Source: DATJPD01 sp036394195
GTDB lineage: Bacteria > Pseudomonadota > Alphaproteobacteria > CACIAM-22H2
Direction of reading: 5' to 3'
Length of the DNA: 46,245 nt
Assembly: GCA_036394195.1 (NCBI GenBank)
Contig: DASWFO010000160.1
Coordinates: 1-46,245 of the forward strand
This document shows positions 23,694-32,151 of this stretch, piece after piece. The translations under genes were made by a program, and so were the position numbers. The notes beneath the pieces were generated by a model that made no database searches, was not told the DNA's origin, and saw only the letters and a program-made list of their open reading frames with translations. The first letter of the stretch is position 1; each line of letters starts with the position of its first letter.

Positions 23694-24626
23694 ATGCGGA
23701 TCGTGGTGCACGGCCAGCAGGCCTTCGGGAAAGCCGTTCTCGACGCCCTGCTGAAGCGGGGCGAGGACGTGGTGGCGGTCTATGCCGCGCCCGACAAGGA
23801 AGGGCAGAAGCCCGACCCCATCAAGGAGGCGGCGCAGGCGGCGAAGCTGCCGCTGTTCCAGCCGAAATCGTATCGCAAGCCGGGCGAGGTCTGGGACCAG
23901 TTCCGGGCGCTGAAGCCCGATCTCTGCGTCATGGCCTACGTGACCTTGTTCGTGCCGTCGGGCTTCCTCAACATCCCGACCCACGGCTCGATCCAATACC
24001 ACCCCTCGCTGCTGCCGCTGCACCGCGGGCCGTCGTCGATCAACTGGCCGATCCTCCAGGGCCGCACTGAGACCGGCCTGTCGATCTTCTGGCCCGATGA
24101 CGGACTCGATACCGGCCCCATCCTCTTGCAGAAGAAGACCCCGATCTCCGACGACGATTCGCTGGCCTCGGTGTATTTCGACCGGCTGTTCCCGATGGGC
24201 GTCGAGGCGACGCTGGAGGCGCTCGATCTGGTGAAATCCGGTCGCGCCCCCAAGGTGCAGCAGGACGAATCCAACGCGACCTATGAAGGCTGGTGCACGC
24301 CGGACAACGCGCGCATCGACTGGGGCCGCCAGGGCTACCAGATTCACAACCTGGTGCGCGGCTGCAATCCGGCCCCGGGAGCGTGGACTACGCTCAACGG
24401 CCGGAAGGTGCAGATCTTCGAGACCAAGAAGCTTCCGGCGCGCGATCCGAAGGGGATCGGCGGCGCCATGGGCGAGGTCATGGCGGTCGACGGCGAGGGC
24501 TTCACCGTCGCTTGCGCCGACGGCCGGATCCGCGTGCTCAGGGCGCGCGGCGACGCCGGCAAGGTGACCGGCGCCGAGTTCGCGGCCGCCGCCGGCCTTC
24601 AGCCCGGCGCCCGACTGGGGAGTTGA
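23694..24626 (+). CDS. Stand-alone formyltransferase related to the 10-formyl-THF hydrolase domain of ALDH1L1
   Basis: 310 aa. An N-terminal formyltransferase domain (about 1-200) is followed by a C-terminal Fmt-like domain (about 205-305). The closest pattern I recognise is not tRNA formyltransferase but the hydrolase domain of 10-formyl-THF dehydrogenase: IQYHPSLLPLHRGPSSINWP, then GLSIFWPDDGLDTGPILLQK and NATYEGWCTPDNARIDW. Catalytic H103 and D139 keep the 36-residue spacing of His106/Asp142 in ALDH1L1. The carrier and aldehyde dehydrogenase domains of that enzyme are absent. Lying between frc and formate-THF ligase with short gaps (30 bp and 33 bp), it should work on formyl-folate or a formyl donor made by the pathway. 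Hydrolysis, formyl-CoA:THF transfer, or formylation of another acceptor are all possible. Confidence 0.85.
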   Translation: MRIVVHGQQAFGKAVLDALLKRGEDVVAVYAAPDKEGQKPDPIKEAAQAAKLPLFQPKSYRKPGEVWDQFRALKPDLCVMAYVTLFVPSGFLNIPTHGSIQYHPSLLPLHRGPSSINWPILQGRTETGLSIFWPDDGLDTGPILLQKKTPISDDDSLASVYFDRLFPMGVEATLEALDLVKSGRAPKVQQDESNATYEGWCTPDNARIDWGRQGYQIHNLVRGCNPAPGAWTTLNGRKVQIFETKKLPARDPKGIGGAMGEVMAVDGEGFTVACADGRIRVLRARGDAGKVTGAEFAAAAGLQPGARLGS

Positions 24627-24659
24627 TCAATGCACGAGGGACCACAGCAGGAGCGACAC

Positions 24660-26363
24660 ATGCGAAACCCGGCCGAACAACACGCCAGCCCGAAATCGGA
24701 CATCGAGATTTCGCAAGCGGCGAAGATGCGTCCCATCGTCGAGGTGGCGCGCGAGAAGCTCGGCATCGACGCCAAGAACCTGGAGCCGTACGGCCACTAC
24801 AAGGCCAAGGTGTCGCTGGATTACGTGAAGACGCTCAAGGGCAAGCCGAACGGCAAGCTCGTCCTGGTCAGTGCGATCACCCCGACCCCGGCCGGCGAAG
24901 GCAAGACGACGACCACCGTCGGCCTCGGCGACGCGCTCAACCATATCGGCAAGAAGGCGATCATCTGCCTGCGAGAGCCGAGCCTGGGTCCGTGCTTCGG
25001 GGTCAAGGGCGGGGCCGCCGGCGGCGGCTACGCGCAGGTGGTGCCGATGGAAGACATCAACCTGCACTTCACCGGCGACTTCCACGCGATCGGCGCCGCC
25101 AATAACCTGCTGGCCGCGCTCGTCGACAACCACATCTACTGGGGCAACGAGCTCGGCTTCGACCAGCGCCGCGTCACCTGGCGCCGCGTCCTCGACATGA
25201 ACGACCGCGCCTTGCGCGAGATCACGTCGTCGCTGGGGGGCGTCGCCAACGGCTTCCCCCGCGCCGACGGGTTCGACATCGTCGTCGCCTCCGAGGTCAT
25301 GGCTATCTTCTGCCTGGCGACCTCGCTCGACGACCTGCAAAAGCGCCTCGGCAACATCATTGTCGGCTACACGCGGGACCGGAAGCCGATCCGGGCGTCG
25401 CAGCTCAAGGCGGCCGGCCCTATGACGGCCCTGCTGAAGGATGCGCTGGCGCCCAACCTCGTGCAGACGCTCGAGAACAACCCGGCGTTCATCCATGGCG
25501 GCCCGTTCGCCAACATCGCGCATGGCTGCAACTCGGTGCTGGCGACGACGACGGCGCTGAAGCTCGCCGATTACGTCGTCACCGAGGCCGGATTCGGCGC
25601 CGATCTGGGGGCTGAGAAGTTCATGGACATCAAGTGCCGCAAGGCCGGGCTCAAGCCCGATTGCGCGGTGCTGGTCGCGACCATCCGGGCGCTCAAGATG
25701 CACGGCGGCGTCGCCAAGGAGGACCTGAAGAAGGAGAACCTGGAGGCGCTGAAGAAGGGCATCGCCAACCTGAAGCGCCACGTCACCAACGTGCAGAAAT
25801 TCGGCGTGCCCGCGGTGGTGTCGTTCAACCGCTTCAGCAATGACACGGCGGCCGAAATCGAGCTGGTGAAGAAAGCCTGCGCCGAGCTCGGCGTCGAGGC
25901 GTTCATCTCCGACCACTGGGCGGCCGGCGGCGCCGGCGCCGCGGAGCTGGCGAAAACGGTGGTCAAGATCTGCGATGCGAAAAAGGCCGACTTCAAGTTC
26001 CTCTATCCCGACGACATGAAGCTGTGGGACAAGATCAAGACCATCGCGACCGAGATCTACGGCGCCGCCGACATCACGGCCGACAAGAGCGTCCGCGATC
26101 AGCTGGCGGGCCTCGAAGCGGCCGGCATGGGTCATTTCCCAATCTGCGTCGCCAAGACCCAGTACAGCTTCACGACCGATGCCACCGCCAAGGGCGCTCC
26201 CTCGGGCCACACGATCCCGATTCGTGAAGTCCGCGTCTCGGCGGGGGCCGAGTTCCTGGTCGTCATTTGCGGCGAGATCATGACCATGCCCGGCCTGCCG
26301 AAGGTGCCGGCCGCGAACTCGATCGAGGTCAACGCCGAAGGCAAGATCGTCGGGTTGTTCTGA
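24660..26363 (+). CDS. fhs: Formate-tetrahydrofolate ligase (10-formyl-THF synthetase)
   Basis: 567 aa from the ATG at 24660, which has AGGAG six bases upstream; an in-frame ATG at 24630, also with a good GGGGAG sequence, would add 10 residues. The enzyme makes 10-formyl-THF from formate, THF and ATP. The P-loop TPTPAGEGKTTTTVGLGDAL begins at about residue 74. Further family blocks are REPSLGPCFGVKGGAAGGGY, LHFTGDFHAIGAANNLLAAL, GFGADLGAEKFMDIKCR and GAPSGHTIPIREVR. It closes the rightward operon, just before a strong terminator. Its presence with oxc/frc links oxalate-derived formate to C1 biosynthesis. M. extorquens FtfL is a recognisable close relative. Confidence 0.96.
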   Translation: MRNPAEQHASPKSDIEISQAAKMRPIVEVAREKLGIDAKNLEPYGHYKAKVSLDYVKTLKGKPNGKLVLVSAITPTPAGEGKTTTTVGLGDALNHIGKKAIICLREPSLGPCFGVKGGAAGGGYAQVVPMEDINLHFTGDFHAIGAANNLLAALVDNHIYWGNELGFDQRRVTWRRVLDMNDRALREITSSLGGVANGFPRADGFDIVVASEVMAIFCLATSLDDLQKRLGNIIVGYTRDRKPIRASQLKAAGPMTALLKDALAPNLVQTLENNPAFIHGGPFANIAHGCNSVLATTTALKLADYVVTEAGFGADLGAEKFMDIKCRKAGLKPDCAVLVATIRALKMHGGVAKEDLKKENLEALKKGIANLKRHVTNVQKFGVPAVVSFNRFSNDTAAEIELVKKACAELGVEAFISDHWAAGGAGAAELAKTVVKICDAKKADFKFLYPDDMKLWDKIKTIATEIYGAADITADKSVRDQLAGLEAAGMGHFPICVAKTQYSFTTDATAKGAPSGHTIPIREVRVSAGAEFLVVICGEIMTMPGLPKVPAANSIEVNAEGKIVGLF

Positions 26364-26388
26364 ACAACAGGTCAGACGCAGCAGCCTA

Positions 26389-26413
26389 GGGCCGGCGAAA
26401 GCCGGCCCTTTTT
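26389..26413 (+). terminator. Strong intrinsic terminator after fhs
   Basis: Perfect 8-bp stem GGGCCGGC / GCCGGCCC closed by a GAAA tetraloop and followed by TTTTT, 26 bp after the fhs stop. It ends the oxalate operon. The nominal open frame of the following GMC gene starts over it, which supports the later GTG start for that gene. Confidence 0.92.
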
Positions 26414-26450
26414 GTTTGTCCGCGGGCTTGCCCGGCGCTACCAAAGAGGC

Positions 26451-28046
26451 GTGGAGGAGACGTTCGACTTCATCATCGTCGGGGCAGGCTCGGCGGGTTG
26501 CGTGCTCGCCAACCGGCTGAGCGCCGACGGCACGTCCACGGTCCTGCTGCTCGAGGCGGGGCCGCGCGACCGCAACCCGTGGATCCACATCCCGCTCGGC
26601 TACGGCAAGCTGTTCCTCGATCCGCGCACGAACTGGGGCTACACGTCCGAGCCCGAGCCGCACCTCAACAACCGGCGCATCTACAATCCGCGCGGCAAGG
26701 TGCTGGGCGGGTCGAGCTCGATCAACGGCCTCGTCTACATCCGCGGTCAGGCCGAGGACTACGAGGATTGGCGCGCCGCCGGCAACCCCGGCTGGGGGTG
26801 GTCGGACGTGCTGCCCTATTTCAAGCGCGCCGAAGACCAGGCGCGGGGTGCCGATGAGTGGCACGGCGTCGGCGGACCCCTGTCGGTCTCAGACACCGAG
26901 CCGCACCCGCTCTGCGATACCTTCATCGACGCCGCCGAGCAGACGCAGGTCCGGCGCAATCCGGACTTCAACGGCGCCACCCAGGACGGGGCCGGCTATT
27001 ACCAGCTGACGGTGCGGCGCGGGCGGCGCGCGAGTACCGCCCGGGCCTATCTGCGCCCGGCTTTGCGGCGGCCCAATCTCCGCGTGCTGACCGACGCGCT
27101 CACCACGCGCGTGCTGTTCGAGGGCCAGCGGGCAACCGGTGTCGAGTTCCGCCATCGCGGCCGCCTGACAACCGTGCGGGCGCGCCGCGAGGTCATCCTG
27201 TCGGCTGGCGCCATCGCCACACCGCCGCTGCTGCAGCGCTCCGGCGTCGGCCCGGCGGACGTGCTGCGCCGGCTCGGCGTGACGCCGGTGCTGGCGGCCG
27301 ACGGCGTCGGCCGGAACTATCACGACCATTTGCAGGCGCGCCTCGTGCTTCGCTGCACCCAGCGGATCACCCTCAACGACGACATGCAGAGCCTGTGGCG
27401 GAAGCTGGCGCTGGGCCTGCGCTATGCGCTGTTCCGCACCGGAGCGCTGACCATCGGTGCCGGCTATGGCGGCGGCTTCTTCCGCACGCCGGTGGCGGAC
27501 GATCATCGGCCGGACATCCAGTGCCACTTCATCACGTTCAGCGTCAACCGCATGGGCGAAGCGCTGCACCCGTTTTCGGGCTTCACGGTGTCGAGCTGCC
27601 AGCTCCGCCCGGAGAGCCGCGGCGAGGTCATGGCGACGTCGCCCGATCCCGACGCGCCGCCGGCGATCCGCGCCAATTTCCTCGCCGCCGAGAAAGACCG
27701 CCGGGTGCAGGTCGAGGGGCTGAAGCTGATGCGCCGGATCCTGGCCGCACCGGCGCTGCGGCCGCTGATCGCGAAGGAGGAGGACCCCGGCCCCGGCGTG
27801 AGCTCCGACCCGGATCTGCTCGCCTTCATCCGCGACCGCGGCTCGACCATCTACCACCCGTGCGGCACCTGTCGCATGGGCAGTGACGCGCACGCGGTCG
27901 TCGATCCGCGGCTGAAGCTGCGCGGCGTCGAGGGTTTGCGCATCGTCGACGCTTCGGTGATCCCGGCGGTGCCATCCGGCAACATCAACGCCGCCGTGAT
28001 CATGATCGCCGAGAAGGCGAGCGACATGATCCTGGTCGGATCGTAA
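26451..28046 (+). CDS. GMC family oxidoreductase (choline dehydrogenase-like)
   Basis: 531 aa flavoprotein. The start GTG at 26451 gives MEETFDFIIVGAGSAGCVLA, the normal N-terminus with the FAD-binding GxGxxG. Other marks: GGSSSINGLVYIRGQ (GMC signature 1), ILSAGAIATPPLLQRSG (signature 2), and the C-terminal catalytic region STIYHPCGTCRMG with histidine, and SGNINAAVIMIAEKAS with asparagine. GMC enzymes oxidise alcohols such as choline, polyethylene glycol or alkanols. Context gives little: the upstream terminator separates it from the oxalate operon and a repeat separates it from the Liv importer. No membrane anchor or signal peptide is seen. Substrate unknown. Confidence 0.92.
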   Translation: MEETFDFIIVGAGSAGCVLANRLSADGTSTVLLLEAGPRDRNPWIHIPLGYGKLFLDPRTNWGYTSEPEPHLNNRRIYNPRGKVLGGSSSINGLVYIRGQAEDYEDWRAAGNPGWGWSDVLPYFKRAEDQARGADEWHGVGGPLSVSDTEPHPLCDTFIDAAEQTQVRRNPDFNGATQDGAGYYQLTVRRGRRASTARAYLRPALRRPNLRVLTDALTTRVLFEGQRATGVEFRHRGRLTTVRARREVILSAGAIATPPLLQRSGVGPADVLRRLGVTPVLAADGVGRNYHDHLQARLVLRCTQRITLNDDMQSLWRKLALGLRYALFRTGALTIGAGYGGGFFRTPVADDHRPDIQCHFITFSVNRMGEALHPFSGFTVSSCQLRPESRGEVMATSPDPDAPPAIRANFLAAEKDRRVQVEGLKLMRRILAAPALRPLIAKEEDPGPGVSSDPDLLAFIRDRGSTIYHPCGTCRMGSDAHAVVDPRLKLRGVEGLRIVDASVIPAVPSGNINAAVIMIAEKASDMILVGS

Positions 28047-28050
28047 CCCG

Positions 28051-28122
28051 CGTCATTGCGAGGACCGCGAAGCGGGACGAAGCAATCCAGGACTGGACTG
28101 CTTCGCTTCGCTCGCAGTGACG
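28051..28122. repeat. Palindromic repeat, family B
   Basis: CGTCATTGCGAG at 28051-28062 and CTCGCAGTGACG at 28111-28122 form nearly complementary ends around a GAAGCAATCCAG-type interior. This is a widespread alphaproteobacterial intergenic repeat form. It occupies the gap between the GMC gene and the Liv operon, and could end the GMC transcript. Confidence 0.7.
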
Positions 28123-28252
28123 GATTGCCCCGCCCCTTTGCTTCGACCGTGACTGAGGCTAGAGTATCCGCCGGTGCGCGCAGGGAGCAGCACCAAACAA
28201 TAAAACGCCCGCCAGCCACCAATCAGGCGGCACCGAACCTGGGAGGTTACAG

Positions 28253-29575
28253 ATGCGTCAACCGACGTCGCCGTTGTCCCGTCGTTCCGTCCTGGCCGGC
28301 GCCTTGCTGGCTCCGGCCCTGGCCCGCACGACGATCGCCCAAGCCCAGGCAAAGCCGATCCGCATCGGCGTCCTCTACGACCTGTCGGGCGTGTTCGCGG
28401 CGGCGGGCTCGGTCGCGGCCTCGATCGGCACGCAGCTGGCGATCGACTGGGTCAACGAGAAAGGCGGCGTGCTCGGCAAGTACAAGGTCGAAGCGGTACC
28501 CGCCGACACGCAAAGCAAGGCCGACGTGGCGCTCAACGAAGCCGAGCGCCTGATGAGCCAGGAGAACTGCGACATCCTGCTCGGCATCTATTCCAGCGCG
28601 CACGCGGTGCCGATTGCGCCGCGCGTCGACGCGCAGAAGAAGATCCTGTGGATCACGGTTGCGACGTCGATCGCGATCGTCAAGGACCGCAATCTCAAGT
28701 ACACGTTCCACCCGCAGGTCAACACCGACCAGTACGCCGAGACGACGATCGCGTTCCTCGAGGCCAACACCAAGAAGCTGGGCGCCGCCAGCGTGAAGGA
28801 CCTGAAGGTCGCGATCATGCACGAGGACGGGCCGTACGGCGCCGGCATCGGCAACCACGCCGAAGAGGTGGCGAAGCAGAAAGGCATGCAGGTCGTGGTC
28901 AAGGAGGGCTATGCCGCGACGACGCCGGACCTGTCGGCGCTGGTGACGAAGCTGCGCCGCGCGCGGCCGGACGTGATCGTCCACGCCGGCTACAATCCCG
29001 ACATCACCCTGTTCTTCCGCCAGGCCGGCGAGGCCGGGCTCAAGTTCAAGGCGCTCATCGGCGAAGGTGCGGGCTATGCGCAGTACGACAAGCTGGTCGA
29101 ATCGGTCGGCAACATGTCGGACTTCGTGTTCAACCTCGACCCGGTCGCGGGACAGCTCCTCGATCCGAAGACGCTGGCGCCGGGCCTGGGCGACCTCATC
29201 CAGCTCATGGTGACACGCTACAAGGCCAAGACCAACGCCCACGAGGTGCCGCCGCATGTCAGCATGGGATTCAACAACACGTGGATCCTGCTGGAGAAGG
29301 TCCTGCCGGTCGCCATCCAGAAGTACAACGGCGTCGATGCCGAGGCGATCCGCAAGGCGGCCCTCGATCTCGACATTCCGGTCGGCGGCACGATGCAGGG
29401 CTACGGCGTGAAGTTCGCCCCGCCGGGCGACCGGATCGCCGGACAAAACCTGCGCTCGTTCCCCGTGCTGACCCAATATGTCGGGAAGAAATCGGTGCCC
29501 GTGTTCCCGACCGAGGTCGCGGCGGCCGAGCCGGTCCTGCCGCTGCCGGCGAGCCACCCGCTGGCGGCGCGCTGA
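28253..29575 (+). CDS. Liv-type ABC transporter substrate-binding protein
   Basis: 440 aa. A twin-arginine-like signal opens the protein (SRRSVLAGALLAPALARTTI), so export may use the Tat pathway. The mature part starts PIRIGVLYDLSGVFAAAGSV, typical of type I periplasmic-binding proteins of the branched-chain amino acid/amide class. GIYSSAHAVPIAPRVDAQKK and the long DLSALVTKLRRARPDVIVHA segment fit the fold. At 440 aa it is longer than LivJ (about 370), like receptors for amides, aromatic acids or other non-amino-acid ligands. The ATG follows GGGAGG. It is the first gene of a five-gene importer operon. Confidence 0.9.
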   Translation: MRQPTSPLSRRSVLAGALLAPALARTTIAQAQAKPIRIGVLYDLSGVFAAAGSVAASIGTQLAIDWVNEKGGVLGKYKVEAVPADTQSKADVALNEAERLMSQENCDILLGIYSSAHAVPIAPRVDAQKKILWITVATSIAIVKDRNLKYTFHPQVNTDQYAETTIAFLEANTKKLGAASVKDLKVAIMHEDGPYGAGIGNHAEEVAKQKGMQVVVKEGYAATTPDLSALVTKLRRARPDVIVHAGYNPDITLFFRQAGEAGLKFKALIGEGAGYAQYDKLVESVGNMSDFVFNLDPVAGQLLDPKTLAPGLGDLIQLMVTRYKAKTNAHEVPPHVSMGFNNTWILLEKVLPVAIQKYNGVDAEAIRKAALDLDIPVGGTMQGYGVKFAPPGDRIAGQNLRSFPVLTQYVGKKSVPVFPTEVAAAEPVLPLPASHPLAAR

Positions 29576-29623
29576 GACGCCGCCCGTCCTCCGTCACCAG
29601 GTGCGGGCGTCGAGCACAGGCTC

Positions 29624-30355
29624 ATGCTGGCGGTCGACTCCCTCACCAAGCGGTTCGGCGGCTTCACCGCGGTCAGCCAAGTGTCGTTCGCGGTCGGCGC
29701 CGGCGAGATCCTGGGCCTGATCGGGCCGAACGGCTCCGGCAAGAGCACGACCTTCAACATGATTGCCGGCGCCATGGCGCCGACCGCCGGGCGCGTCGAG
29801 TTCGAGGGCCGCGACATCGCCGGGCTGCCCGCCCACGAGGTTTGCCATCTCGGTATCGCGCGCACCTTCCAGATCCCGCGGCCGTTTCGCAAGCTGAGCC
29901 TGCTCGATAACGTGACCTTGGCGGCGCATTACGGCCGCGCCACGCCGCCGAGCCGGGCCGAAGCCAACGAGGCGGCGGAGCGAGCGCTCGGCCTCGTCGG
30001 CCTGCCGGTCGATCCCGCGGCAACCCTCGACGGGCTGGGTGCGGCGGGCTTGAAGAAGCTCGAGCTGGCGCGGGCGCTGGCGACCCGCCCGAAGCTGCTG
30101 CTCGCCGACGAGAGCCTGGGCGGCCTCGATCACGACGAGATGGAGCAGGCCGCCGCCATGCTGGAGCGCATCCGCCGCGACACCGGCATCACCATCATCT
30201 GGGTCGAACACATCATGAGCGTGCTGATGCGCGTCGTCGACCGCGTGATCGTCCTCGATCACGGCGAGAAGATCTGCGAAGGCACGCCGGAAGAGGTGGC
30301 GCGCGACCCGCGGGTCATCGAGGTCTATCTCGGCACCACGGAGCAGGCGGCCTGA
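29624..30355 (+). CDS. Liv-type ABC transporter ATP-binding protein (LivG-like)
   Basis: 243 aa. Walker A GPNGSGKST lies at residues 32-40, Walker B reads KLLLADESLGGLD, and the switch region is IIWVEHIMSVLMRVVDRVIV followed by a VLDHGEKICEGTPEEV tail typical of LivG. The ABC signature is degenerate: LSGGQ is replaced by LGAAGLKKLELARAL, as in some LivG lineages, where the sister ATPase supplies a full motif. Starts 48 bp after the receptor gene without a strong ribosome-binding site. Its stop overlaps the livF start by one base. Confidence 0.92.
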   Translation: MLAVDSLTKRFGGFTAVSQVSFAVGAGEILGLIGPNGSGKSTTFNMIAGAMAPTAGRVEFEGRDIAGLPAHEVCHLGIARTFQIPRPFRKLSLLDNVTLAAHYGRATPPSRAEANEAAERALGLVGLPVDPAATLDGLGAAGLKKLELARALATRPKLLLADESLGGLDHDEMEQAAAMLERIRRDTGITIIWVEHIMSVLMRVVDRVIVLDHGEKICEGTPEEVARDPRVIEVYLGTTEQAA

Positions 30356-31059
30356 TGCTCGACCTCACGTCGATCCATGCCGGCTACGGCTCGTTTCAGG
30401 CGCTGCACGGCGTCAGCCTCGCCGTCAAAGCCGGCGAAGTGGTCGGTGTGCTCGGCCCCAACGGCGCCGGCAAAACGACCTTGATGCGCGTCATCTCGGG
30501 CATGCTGCCGTCGCGCTCGGGCGAACTCACCCTGGAAGGCCGGCGCCTCACCGGGCTGCCGGCGCACCGCATCCTGGTCGAGGGGATCGCGCACGTTCCC
30601 GAGAACCGGCGGCTGTTCCCGCGCCTTACGGTCGAGGACAATTTGCGCATGGGCGCCTTCATCCGCTCGGCGCGCGCCAAATTCGAGGAGCGCCGGCGGT
30701 GGGTCTACGACCTGTTCCCGCGGCTGGCCGAGCGCCGGCTGCAGATGGCGGGAACGCTGTCCGGCGGCGAGCAACAGATGTGCGCGATCGGCCGGGCCCT
30801 CATGTCAAAGCCGAAGATCCTGCTCATGGACGAGCCGTCGGCCGGGCTGGCGCCGGTGGTGGTGCAGCAGGTGTTCGCGCTGATCCGGCGCATTCGCGAG
30901 GAAGGCTTCACCGTCCTGATCGTCGAGCAGAACGTGAAGCAGATGCTGGAGCTGGTGGATCGGGCGTACCTGCTCGACGTCGGCGCGATCAAGATCTCGG
31001 GTTCGGCCGCCGAGCTGAAGAACAACGAATTCGTCCGCCGCGCCTATCTGGGGCTGTAG
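30355..31059 (+). CDS. Liv-type ABC transporter ATP-binding protein (LivF-like)
   Basis: 234 aa, normal LivF length. Walker A GPNGAGKTT at about residues 38-46, complete signature LSGGEQQMCAIGRAL, Walker B KILLMDEPSAGLAP, and switch histidine replaced in context VLIVEQNVKQ, as is standard for LivF. It pairs with LivG to drive the LivH/LivM permease. It overlaps livG by one base (TGATG), implying coupled translation. The next gene is separated by a 224-bp gap filled with a GC-rich repeat. Confidence 0.93.
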   Translation: MLDLTSIHAGYGSFQALHGVSLAVKAGEVVGVLGPNGAGKTTLMRVISGMLPSRSGELTLEGRRLTGLPAHRILVEGIAHVPENRRLFPRLTVEDNLRMGAFIRSARAKFEERRRWVYDLFPRLAERRLQMAGTLSGGEQQMCAIGRALMSKPKILLMDEPSAGLAPVVVQQVFALIRRIREEGFTVLIVEQNVKQMLELVDRAYLLDVGAIKISGSAAELKNNEFVRRAYLGL

Positions 31060-31080
31060 GAGTGAGATTGCGCATGTGGT

Positions 31081-31258
31081 CCTCCCCCACCCGTGATGTG
31101 CGATCCACCCCCACCCCAGCCCTCCCCCGTCAAGGGGGAAGGGGTAAGAGCGAACAGCGCTTCGCCTTCGGCTCTCCTTCCCTCCCCCCTTGCGGGGGAG
31201 GTGCGTCGGGCGCCCGCAAACGCTCCAGTGGAGCGTTTGCAGCCCACGCGGGGGGGGT
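31081..31258. repeat. GC-rich repeat with a near-perfect palindrome between livF and livH (family C)
   Basis: The element consists of CCCTCCCCCGTCAAGGGGG-type hairpins followed by TCCCTCCCCCCTTGCGGGGG, then a 12-bp perfect inverted repeat at 31216-31240: arms GCAAACGCTCCA and TGGAGCGTTTGC around a single base. The repeat interrupts what would otherwise be a compact operon. In mRNA the arms would form a very stable hairpin between livF and livH. I see no gene in the 224-bp gap. Confidence 0.7.
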
Positions 31259-31283
31259 GATCAGAGCGACCGGACCTTAGCCA

Positions 31284-32147
31284 ATGGACATCTTCCTCCT
31301 CGAAGCGATCCTGAACGGGCTCCTGCTGGGCGGGGTGCTCGCCCTGCTGTCGCTCGGCCTCAACCTCATCTTCGGCGTGATCGACGTGGTGTGGATCGCT
31401 TATGCCGAGCTGGTCATGGTCGGCATGTACATCATCTACTGGGTCCATATCGTCCACGGCCTGCCGCTGGTGGTGGCGGGGGCCGCGGCCATCGGCGGCG
31501 TCGGCCTCCTCGGCCTGTTTGTGCATCTGCTGATCATCGAGCCGATCCTGGGCTCAGCGCCGATCAACCAGCTGCTCGCCACCGGCGGCCTTTTGTTCCT
31601 GCTGCAAAGCGTCGCGACGCTGCTGTTCGGCACGGACTTCCGCAACATCGGCGTGCGCCTGCCGAGCATCGAGATCGCCGACATGTATTTCGGCTGGGCG
31701 CGGATCATCGCCTGCGGAATGGCGCTCGCCGGCGCGATCGCGCTCTATCTGTTCCTGTCGCGCAGCTATATCGGCGTCGCCATCCGGGCGATCGCCCAGG
31801 ACCGCGACATCATGGGCCTGATGGGCGTCAACCCGCGCACCATCTACCTGGTCGTGTCAGCGATCGGCGGCGGGCTCGCCGGTCTCGCCGCGTGCCTTCT
31901 CGTCCTGCAGTATGACGTGCATCCGTTCATCGGCCTGACCTTCGGGCCGATCACGTTCATGATCTGCGTCCTGGGCGGCCTCGGCAGCCTTGCCGGCGGC
32001 TTCCTCGCCGCGTTCGTCATGAGCGAGATCATCGCCATCGGCGGCTACTTCTTCACCGGCGACGTCGCCTATGTGATCGCGTTTGCGCTGTTCATCCTGC
32101 TGATGTTCCTGAAGCCCAGCGGCCTGCTGGCGCGGCGCGGGGGCTAG
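31284..32147 (+). CDS. Liv-type ABC transporter permease (LivH-like)
   Basis: 287 aa with about eight hydrophobic helices. The N-terminus DIFLLEAILNGLLLGGVLAL and the GLNLIFGVIDVVWIAYAELV segment are family hallmarks, and the cytoplasmic loop AIAQDRDIMGLMGVNPRTIY is the EAA-like ATPase contact. The C-terminus ends FLKPSGLLARRGG. It lies downstream of the GC-rich palindrome and 4 bp before livM. It forms the membrane channel together with LivM. Confidence 0.93.
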   Translation: MDIFLLEAILNGLLLGGVLALLSLGLNLIFGVIDVVWIAYAELVMVGMYIIYWVHIVHGLPLVVAGAAAIGGVGLLGLFVHLLIIEPILGSAPINQLLATGGLLFLLQSVATLLFGTDFRNIGVRLPSIEIADMYFGWARIIACGMALAGAIALYLFLSRSYIGVAIRAIAQDRDIMGLMGVNPRTIYLVVSAIGGGLAGLAACLLVLQYDVHPFIGLTFGPITFMICVLGGLGSLAGGFLAAFVMSEIIAIGGYFFTGDVAYVIAFALFILLMFLKPSGLLARRGG

Positions 32148-32151
32148 AACA

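Noticed and set aside
20330..26864. Very long minus-strand frames (735-817 codons) opposite oxc, frc, the formyltransferase and fhs
   Set aside because: Same shadow effect; no motifs, and they span several gene boundaries and terminators of the real operon.
29624..30355. LivG as a broken ATPase because LSGGQ is replaced
   Set aside because: Walker A, Walker B and switch regions are intact, degenerate signatures occur in functional LivG lineages, and LivF has a full signature.
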